A stretch of 11,241 bases of DNA from Promethearchaeota archaeon (GTDB taxonomy: Archaea > Asgardarchaeota > Lokiarchaeia > Sigyniarchaeales > SOKP01): assembly GCA_030612905.1 (NCBI GenBank), contig JAUWNA010000030.1:1-11241 (forward strand). Reading direction: 5' to 3'. The stretch's first letter is position 1. The number at the start of each line of letters is the position of its first letter. The position numbers and the translations under genes are program-made. The notes under the pieces were generated by a model. The model made no database searches and was not told the origin of the DNA. It saw only the letters and a program-made list of their open reading frames with translations. This document shows, piece by piece, positions 6,101-11,241 of this stretch.

Positions 6101-9067
6101 TTGAGTTTGCAAAATTATTTATATAGGATTAGATTAAAAATAAGGTTACAATTTTTAAGACAGGTTTGGCTTAATATTAAAAGAGATCGGGCAAAAGCAT
6201 TATTTGGCATAGGAGGTATCACTGTTTCAATAATCTTGCTTACGGCTATCGGGATGGTAAACAATACGATGTCGTATAATTATATGGGATTAATTACAAG
6301 CACAACAGGAAGTTCGGATGTAATGATTTCCCGAACAATGGAGACGGACTTAACTTTTGACCCTTTCTTTGATGAATCCATCATAGATGACGAATTGAAA
6401 GATATTGATGGCGTAGAAGAATTTTTTCCAAGAATAATGATGCTCGTAAAAGTATCTTCTGATAAAACAGATTCAAATGGTACCCTACAAATCTATGGTA
6501 TTAACTTTATTGAAGAAGCGAATAATGGTCATATGGGAAATCTAAACTTAGTTAATCAAAATGGCACAGAAACCGGAGGGATTTATACTAGCGAACCCGG
6601 AATGGGAGAATGTGTTATCTTATGGACTGTAGCAGAATTACTAAATGTTAGTTTAGGGGATTTAATACATTTAGATTACCAACAATATAGTTTGGATGTC
6701 GAAATTGTCGCAGTCTGCAAGCAAGATTTAAAATTTACAGACTTTGAAAATGCTTTAATAATCATTAATTTACAACAAGCTCAATTGTTTTTACAAAGAG
6801 AGGGAGAAGTTAATTTGATTATGGGAACGTTTGAAAACCCACAGTCAATATACGATGTTAGCGATATAGATCTTACAAAAAGGAAAATAAGACTGATAGG
6901 AACTCGAATTCAACAGAGATTGGACCCAAATATCTATTCTGTGTCTATGCCAAAACTACAAGAATTAAGTACCCAGCAATTTATGCTAATAGGGATGACT
7001 ATTATCTTCTGGTTTATTACGGGTATATCTATGCTCATTACGGCAATTTTAATAAATTCAATCCTTTCCACCTCTACTGAAGAAAAGGTAAGAGAATTTG
7101 GTATTTTAAGAGTTGTGGGAGGAAAAAAGACATTCCCTGTCAAAATGGTTGTCTTTGAAGGTGTATTAATAGGAGTTGTAGGGGCTATCTTAGGAATTAT
7201 TATAGGAATAATATTCACGCCCCCAATTGTAGATTATTTATTCATTGCAATGAATTTTCCAATTCAAAATATGGAGTATGTAATCCAACCTTCGACAATT
7301 ATTTTAGCTTTTTCAATAGGGTCCATAGTTTCTTTAGTTGTCTCGTTGTTACCGGCTTTTAAAACTGCAAAAATTGATATTATAAAATCGATTACACCTT
7401 TTCACAAAAAAGAAGAAGGATGGGAAATAAAAAAGGAAGGAAGTATGAATGTTAGGAGTTTTCTAATTGGAAGCTCTCTTGCTACAATCGGTATGCTTGT
7501 TTTTATTTTACTACCAAGCGTCTTCATAACAGGAGATTTTATGTTAATTGCTGGCTTGTTTATTGGACTTATTGCAGCTATATTACTTGGGATGGTATTC
7601 GCATCGGTGGGAATTATACCATTTATTCAGAGTTTACTTATTGGAGCAATTACTCCATTAATTAGAAGGTATGCAAATATTATTAAAATATCTCTAAAAA
7701 GAAACAGAAGGCGTAATACAAGCACAATTGTAATGTTTGCCATTAGTTTTTCTTTTATCTTTTTTATTACAAGTGTTACAGAAATGGAATCAAAAAATAT
7801 GTCGTTGAATTTAAGATTTCAGTACGGTTCCGATTTAGTTTTAATTAACCAAGGTTTAGAACATGATGTTGACGCAGTTACCTTAGATATGGTCCAAAAT
7901 CTCAAGTCTATTCAAGGAATAGACCAAACAGCGTTAATATTGTACAATATGTTTGATATTACAGCAGTTATGTCAGTAATTTTTGACTTCGGCGATAGCG
8001 GTCCAAGTTTTGACGAAGAATCTATCAATGACGCATTCTTAAATATTTTTGAGTTTTATTCCGCACAAGCAGAAACAAAAATTCAAGTAAAAGCTGCCGA
8101 TATTGCTAATTTCGACGACAGAGAAGTTGGGTTTATCGGTATTGAAGAAGATTATTATAGTTTGATGGATAAAGATCTTATGATTTGGAGTAGCCCGGAA
8201 AGTGGTTTTAATTATTCATTTAGTCGAATTTTTGATTATAACAACACCTGTATAATTGCTAATTCCCTCGCTAGTGTTCTTGGGATAAACGAAGTTGGCG
8301 AATACATACGTTTAACATTCACCAACCCTCAAATCCCTAACGATCCAGGAAATATCACGCTTTTCCGCGTCGTAGGCATCTCAGGAGGGATGCCCGGATT
8401 TATTAACTTTAAAAGTTCTGAAGGTACAGCAGATGGTGGGGGTATAATGGTATCCTTAGATAATTACATGCGTTTAATGAATGTTGAGGATCCTGGTGGT
8501 CCAAATATGATTGTGGATAAAGTCTTCATTAAATTATTAGACGATTCCGAAGAAAATATCGAAACCACAAAAGAAGAAATACAAAACCTATACTCTGATA
8601 AAGATTATTTTCTTGATGATGCAATAACTAAAATTAATTTTATGCAAGATATGTTTGAAAGACAAAGTAGTTTAATGGAAATAATTCTATGGTTTGCTAT
8701 AGTAATTGCTATATTTGGGCTAATCTCCACGATGTATGCAATTATTTCTGAGCGGAAGTTTGAAATCGGTATTTTGAGATCACTTGGCATGAAAGCTAAA
8801 GATGTAAGGAATTTATTCTTGATTGAAAGTTTCATCATAATGTTAAGCAGCGGAACAATGGGGACATTAATAGGTACTTATTGCGCTTATTTAATGGAAA
8901 CCAATTTAGGTCTCATGACTGAAATGCCTATTGTATTTGCAATTCCTGTGGATGTTGTAGTAAGAGTTTTTACCCTTTCAATTACATTTGGGGTACTAGG
9001 GATGTACCTAGTCTTAATAAAATTAAGTAAACAAAGTGTTATGGATATCTTCCGCCAAACATTTTGA
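6101..9067 (+). CDS. MacB/FtsX-type ABC transporter permease, double FtsX domain
   Basis: 988 aa, the size and plan of the COG0577/SalY-LolCE class with two FtsX units. An N-terminal helix (about 35-54) follows a basic segment (IKRDRAKALFG). A first extracytoplasmic MacB_PCD-like domain covers about 60-290. Helices follow at about 294-321, 349-372 and 398-418, then a linker and helices near 454-477, 481-503 and 541-558. A second extracytoplasmic domain of about 300 residues (560-857) and three last helices (859-882, 905-928, 951-975) complete it. Both FtsX units carry the conserved cytoplasmic coupling segment (EEKVREFGILRVVGGKK near 327; SERKFEIGILRSLGMKAKDV near 883), which in this family contacts the ATPase. 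MacB/LolCE proteins transmit ATP-driven motion across the membrane to release or extrude substrates rather than forming a simple channel. No ATP-binding subunit is present in the window. Start is TTG 6101 with only a weak GGA nearby; TTG 6107 or CTG 6092 are possible. The 30-nt gap after the protease gene suggests the same operon. Confidence 0.9.
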   Translation: MSLQNYLYRIRLKIRLQFLRQVWLNIKRDRAKALFGIGGITVSIILLTAIGMVNNTMSYNYMGLITSTTGSSDVMISRTMETDLTFDPFFDESIIDDELKDIDGVEEFFPRIMMLVKVSSDKTDSNGTLQIYGINFIEEANNGHMGNLNLVNQNGTETGGIYTSEPGMGECVILWTVAELLNVSLGDLIHLDYQQYSLDVEIVAVCKQDLKFTDFENALIIINLQQAQLFLQREGEVNLIMGTFENPQSIYDVSDIDLTKRKIRLIGTRIQQRLDPNIYSVSMPKLQELSTQQFMLIGMTIIFWFITGISMLITAILINSILSTSTEEKVREFGILRVVGGKKTFPVKMVVFEGVLIGVVGAILGIIIGIIFTPPIVDYLFIAMNFPIQNMEYVIQPSTIILAFSIGSIVSLVVSLLPAFKTAKIDIIKSITPFHKKEEGWEIKKEGSMNVRSFLIGSSLATIGMLVFILLPSVFITGDFMLIAGLFIGLIAAILLGMVFASVGIIPFIQSLLIGAITPLIRRYANIIKISLKRNRRRNTSTIVMFAISFSFIFFITSVTEMESKNMSLNLRFQYGSDLVLINQGLEHDVDAVTLDMVQNLKSIQGIDQTALILYNMFDITAVMSVIFDFGDSGPSFDEESINDAFLNIFEFYSAQAETKIQVKAADIANFDDREVGFIGIEEDYYSLMDKDLMIWSSPESGFNYSFSRIFDYNNTCIIANSLASVLGINEVGEYIRLTFTNPQIPNDPGNITLFRVVGISGGMPGFINFKSSEGTADGGGIMVSLDNYMRLMNVEDPGGPNMIVDKVFIKLLDDSEENIETTKEEIQNLYSDKDYFLDDAITKINFMQDMFERQSSLMEIILWFAIVIAIFGLISTMYAIISERKFEIGILRSLGMKAKDVRNLFLIESFIIMLSSGTMGTLIGTYCAYLMETNLGLMTEMPIVFAIPVDVVVRVFTLSITFGVLGMYLVLIKLSKQSVMDIFRQTF

Positions 9068-9071
9068 TTTG

Positions 9072-9659
9072 TTATTGATTTTCTTTTAAAAATTCAATCA
9101 ATTTTTTCCAAGCCTTTCCACGGTGCGAAACACTATTCTTTTCTTCAGTGGTTAATTCCGCAAAGGTATTTGTTGGGATTTCATTGGAAATAAAGATAGG
9201 ATCAAAACCAAATCCATTTGTACCTCTAATTGTTTCTGAGACTTTTCCTTCGACAATACCTTCAAATAAAAACGTTTTATTCATTGGTTGAAAGTAAAGA
9301 GCAATGACTGTTTCAAAATGAGCTTTAGTATTTTTAAAATTATCGATAAGTTTTAGAATTCCTTTGTTTCCAATTGCATTTAATACGAATTTAGAATAAA
9401 CGCCAGGAAATCCGTTAAGAGGAATATTTATAAAAAAGCCAGCGTCTTCAATAAAATAGGAATTGTTAATCTTTCCTTTTACGCTATTTAATTTAAAGAG
9501 AGCTACTTCTTTAATACTTGTCGCTTGGATTTCGGTTGTATCAATCGTATTTTGCCTTAAAATGTATGATATTTTCTCTTTTTGAAACATTCTTTCAATT
9601 TCATTAAATTTGTAATTATTACCTGTAATAAAATAAATCGTATCTTTTACATCATCCAT
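9072..9659 (-). CDS. rdgB: XTP/dITP diphosphatase (non-canonical purine NTP pyrophosphatase, RdgB/HAM1 family)
   Basis: 195 aa, the normal length for the family. It hydrolyses dITP, XTP and ITP to monophosphates plus pyrophosphate in the cytosol, keeping deaminated purines out of DNA and RNA. Family signatures are all present in order: the N-terminal phosphate-binding TGNNYKFNE (12-20), the acidic EDAG (71-74) used for metal and catalysis, NGFPGVYS (82-89), FEGIVEGKV (132-140), the base-recognition segment NGFGFDPIF (148-156) and the closing SHRGKAW (178-184). The ATG at 9659 is the only plausible start. No Shine-Dalgarno is seen upstream, so a leaderless or very short-leader mRNA is possible. 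The gene converges on the permease with a 4-bp gap and diverges from the FAD oxidoreductase. In many archaea rdgB neighbours the uS15 gene in the same orientation; here it is nearby but reversed. Confidence 0.95.
   Translation of the reverse strand: MDDVKDTIYFITGNNYKFNEIERMFQKEKISYILRQNTIDTTEIQATSIKEVALFKLNSVKGKINNSYFIEDAGFFINIPLNGFPGVYSKFVLNAIGNKGILKLIDNFKNTKAHFETVIALYFQPMNKTFLFEGIVEGKVSETIRGTNGFGFDPIFISNEIPTNTFAELTTEEKNSVSHRGKAWKKLIEFLKENQ
9079..9107 (+). terminator. T-tracts likely terminating the permease transcript
   Basis: Two plus-strand pyrimidine runs, TTTTCTTTT (9079-9087) and TTTTTT (9102-9107), lie 12-40 nt after the permease stop, inside the 3' end of the opposing rdgB gene. Archaeal RNA polymerase terminates at T-runs without needing a hairpin, so these are the best candidates to end the three-gene transcript. 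AT-richness makes chance runs common. Confidence 0.35.
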
Positions 9660-9737
9660 AATTACTATAATTTCTTAAGATTTAATTAGATATATTACAA
9701 ATTAAAATAATGTTAAATTTAATATATAAGGATTATT
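9660..9737. promoter_or_regulatory. Divergent intergenic promoter region, rdgB / FAD oxidoreductase
   Basis: This 78-bp gap separates two divergent start codons and must contain both promoters if neither gene is read through. It is almost entirely A and T, with several TATA-like stretches, e.g. ATTAAAATAA around 9701-9710 and AATATATAAG at 9721-9730. For the plus-strand gene the element near 9700 is better placed; the one at 9721-9730 lies too close to the ATG unless it serves rdgB in reverse. Individual boxes cannot be assigned with confidence. An AAGGA at 9728-9732, 5 nt before the ATG at 9738, is a plausible ribosome binding site for the oxidoreductase. Confidence 0.45.
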
Positions 9738-11042
9738 ATGATTGAAAATTATGATTATATCGTAATTGGAGCAGGAATAGCTGGTTTGCACATAGGAGCA
9801 TTATTATCTCAACATGGGAAAGTATTAGTGCTGGAAAAAGCCAAAGAGATAGGAGGAAGGGCAAGAGTTGTTGATATTAATGGTTTTAAGTTAGATTTTG
9901 GCCCTCATCCCGTAAGATTTGGTCCAATAAGTGCTCTGGGAGCTTCTTTAAATGAAATTAATAAATCAATTGATTTCATAAAACCAGGAACTTCATGGGC
10001 GTTTTTAGACGATGGGACAAAAACAATCTTTCCTTCTGGTGGAATTATGGCAGTACTAAAAAGTAAATTGGTTCCAACGATTAAAACATTAAAATTTATG
10101 ATTAAAATAAAAAAAATGAGTGTTAGAGATTTCGAAAAACTATACGATCTATCGTTGCTACAATGGTTTGATCAAGAAAACATTGTTCCCTCCCTTCAAA
10201 AATTTTTAATAATGGCAAGTTCTGCAATTCAAGTAAATCCCTTTCCAGATAGATCTTCAGCGGGAGAATTGTTGCATAATTTTAGTAGAGTCTTGGAATT
10301 GGGAAGTGTTTATTACCCGAAGGGAGGTTGGACTACAATTTTTAATGCCTTTTTAAACAAAATTAAGGATAATGGTGGAGAAATTAGACTAAATGAGGAT
10401 GTGAGTAAAATTATTGTAGAGGATTCAACAGCAATTGGTGTTTTCACTAATGATAAACTTATACATGGGAAAACGATAATTTCAACTATTCCTATTCAAC
10501 AATTGTTTACCATATTAGATGAGACTTTATGCGAAAAAAAAATCATTGAAAAATGTAAATCTCTAAGACCAACTGCTGGTGTTTCAATAGACTTTTGCTT
10601 ATCAAAATCAATTAGTGATATAAATGGTATAATCTTCTTTGATAATCCTTTAGCATTTGGCTTTATTCCATCTAATTTATCTCCAGAAGTTGCACCAAAA
10701 GGAAAATCATTAATGACATTCTTTACTGCGGCTAATTTGGAGGATATCAAGGATAAAAATACGATGAAAGAGATTCACCAAAGATTAAGGGATACTATTT
10801 TAAGATTCTTTCCTGATCTCGAACAATATTTATTACATGAAAGACCATTGTTTTTAGAAATGGTTGATGGTGTTGAGGTAAACATAGAACAACATAAATT
10901 CAAAAGACCGGGAAATGTTATTAAAGGTATTAAAAAATTATATATTACAGGGGATAGTGTTGGAGGTTCAGGGGCAGGAGGAGATATCGGGCATGAATCT
11001 GTACGAAATGTTTATAAAATGATTAGAAATCAAAATTATTAA
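9738..11042 (+). CDS. FAD-dependent oxidoreductase, phytoene desaturase/amine oxidase superfamily (COG1233-like)
   Basis: 434 aa, slightly shorter than typical phytoene desaturases (about 490-500). The N-terminus is a classic dinucleotide-binding fold: YIVIGAGIAGLHIGALL gives the GxGxxG loop (Gly11, Gly13, Gly16) and Glu33 at the end of the second strand (VLVLEK) is positioned to bind the adenosine ribose. The following GGRAR (39-43) and LDFGPH (52-57) motifs are the 'GG-R' signature of the amine oxidase/carotenoid desaturase superfamily. A second FAD contact region is seen in YPKGGWTTIFNAF (about 193-205) and the C-terminal ITGDSVGGSGAGGDIG (about 405-420), equivalent to the family's GD motif. 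No signal peptide or clear transmembrane helix, so probably cytosolic or membrane-peripheral. Substrate cannot be read from sequence: carotenoid/isoprenoid desaturation or saturation, or another amine or lipid oxidation, are all possible. It is not in an evident isoprenoid cluster, and it stands between rdgB and the uS15 gene. Start ATG 9738 has AAGGA 5 nt upstream. Confidence 0.85.
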   Translation: MIENYDYIVIGAGIAGLHIGALLSQHGKVLVLEKAKEIGGRARVVDINGFKLDFGPHPVRFGPISALGASLNEINKSIDFIKPGTSWAFLDDGTKTIFPSGGIMAVLKSKLVPTIKTLKFMIKIKKMSVRDFEKLYDLSLLQWFDQENIVPSLQKFLIMASSAIQVNPFPDRSSAGELLHNFSRVLELGSVYYPKGGWTTIFNAFLNKIKDNGGEIRLNEDVSKIIVEDSTAIGVFTNDKLIHGKTIISTIPIQQLFTILDETLCEKKIIEKCKSLRPTAGVSIDFCLSKSISDINGIIFFDNPLAFGFIPSNLSPEVAPKGKSLMTFFTAANLEDIKDKNTMKEIHQRLRDTILRFFPDLEQYLLHERPLFLEMVDGVEVNIEQHKFKRPGNVIKGIKKLYITGDSVGGSGAGGDIGHESVRNVYKMIRNQNY

Positions 11043-11098
11043 CAAAATACGAGATAAAAATAATTTCATTAGCTTCTGTGGTTTGAATTGTTAAATTC

Positions 11099-11128
11099 AT
11101 AAATTTTAATTTATATGATTCTTTTTTA
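11099..11128 (+). terminator. Weak hairpin plus T-tract after the oxidoreductase gene
   Basis: ATAAATT-TT-AATTTAT (11099-11114) is an inverted repeat that can fold as a short all-A/U stem, extendable with bulges to the flanking TTC/GATT bases. It is followed at 11122-11127 by six T. It lies about 60 nt after the oxidoreductase stop and before the uS15 promoter candidate, as expected for a terminator. The T-run rather than the weak stem is likely the active part. Confidence 0.35.
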
Positions 11129-11143
11129 ATTTTATCAACAATA

Positions 11144-11182
11144 CTATATATGTTAATTATTTTATAAACTGGGAAGCAAAAA
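11144..11182 (+). promoter_or_regulatory. TATA-like element and short leader before the uS15 gene
   Basis: CTATATATG (11144-11152) is centred about 35 nt before the uS15 ATG, which would place a start site around 11173-11176 and leave a leader of roughly 10 nt. GGGAAG (11171-11176), 6 nt before the ATG, is a weak Shine-Dalgarno that would fall at the very 5' end of such a transcript. The position suits an archaeal TATA box, but TATATA strings are frequent in this DNA; another candidate is TTTATATGA at 11110-11118. Confidence 0.35.
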
Positions 11183-11241
11183 ATGGCTCGAATGCATTCA
11201 AGAAAGAAGGGTAAGTCCGGTAGTACTCGCCCAGCGAGATT
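11183..11241 (+). CDS. rps15: 30S ribosomal protein S15 (uS15), archaeal type, 5' fragment
   Basis: The ATG opens a frame reading MARMHSRKKGKSGSTRPAR before the window ends, so only the first 19 complete codons are seen and the gene runs on past the right edge. This is the conserved N-terminal extension of archaeal and eukaryotic uS15 (bacterial S15 lacks it). uS15 binds 16S rRNA helices in the platform of the small subunit. GGGAAG lies 6 nt upstream of the ATG. In many archaea rps15 is followed by a DHH/RecJ-like gene and rps3ae, which could be sought just beyond the window. Confidence 0.92.
   Translation, partial: MARMHSRKKGKSGSTRPAR

Noticed and set aside
6934..7218. Minus-strand open frame of 94 codons within the permease gene
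   Set aside because: It is the antisense shadow of hydrophobic permease helices, with an Ile/Pro/Thr-rich translation and no ribosome binding site or domain.
8605..8838. Minus-strand 77-codon open frame
   Set aside because: Antisense to the last FtsX unit of the permease, which is strongly supported by motif.
10496..10750. Minus-strand 84-codon open frame
   Set aside because: Antisense to the FAD oxidoreductase; no ribosome binding site or recognisable protein.
1..11241. CRISPR arrays, tRNA/rRNA genes, insertion sequences or attachment sites
   Set aside because: No spaced direct repeats, clover-leaf-like GC-rich segments, transposase motifs or terminal inverted repeats were seen; nearly all DNA is accounted for by genes.

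Overview
The window is AT-rich chromosomal DNA from an archaeon, most likely an Asgard (Lokiarchaeota-like) lineage. The archaeal call rests mainly on the partial ribosomal protein at the right end, whose N-terminus (MARMHSRKKGKSGSTRP) is the archaeal/eukaryotic form of uS15, and on an archaeal-type XTP/dITP diphosphatase. The Asgard placement is weaker. It is inferred from the AT-rich composition combined with a giant N-glycosylation-rich membrane subtilase and a large FtsX-type permease, and it has not been tested by phylogeny.

Left and centre (1-9067, plus strand) hold three genes that look like one transcription unit. First is the 3' part of a cell-surface protein built from DUF11/CARDB-like beta-sandwich repeats, with a C-terminal membrane anchor and a short cytoplasmic tail. 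Second is a giant (about 1599 aa) membrane-anchored subtilisin-family protease with a complete Asp/His/Asn/Ser catalytic set, an unusual insert in the catalytic domain, a long beta-rich stalk, one transmembrane helix and a cytoplasmic eight-cysteine zinc-ribbon tail. Third is a 988-aa MacB/FtsX-type permease with two extracytoplasmic domains. The first two genes overlap in a CTGA junction behind a perfect GGAGGTG Shine-Dalgarno. The protease therefore very probably starts at a CTG codon, 18 codons upstream of the first conventional start, which restores a signal peptide. No ATPase partner for the permease is visible.

Right part (9072-11241): rdgB (XTP/dITP diphosphatase) lies on the minus strand, convergent with the permease across only 4 bp. 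It diverges from a plus-strand FAD-dependent oxidoreductase of the phytoene-desaturase/amine-oxidase superfamily. About 140 bp of non-coding DNA with a weak hairpin plus T-tract and a TATA-like element then leads into the start of the uS15 gene, cut by the window edge. rdgB beside rps15 recalls an arrangement seen in many archaea, here disturbed by inversion of rdgB and interposition of the oxidoreductase.

The three left genes plausibly form a surface module of substrate-binding or scaffold protein, processing protease with a cytosolic sensing/docking domain, and mechanotransmission-type permease. This is inference from co-orientation, coupling and shared topology. The right side is housekeeping plus one redox enzyme of unknown substrate.
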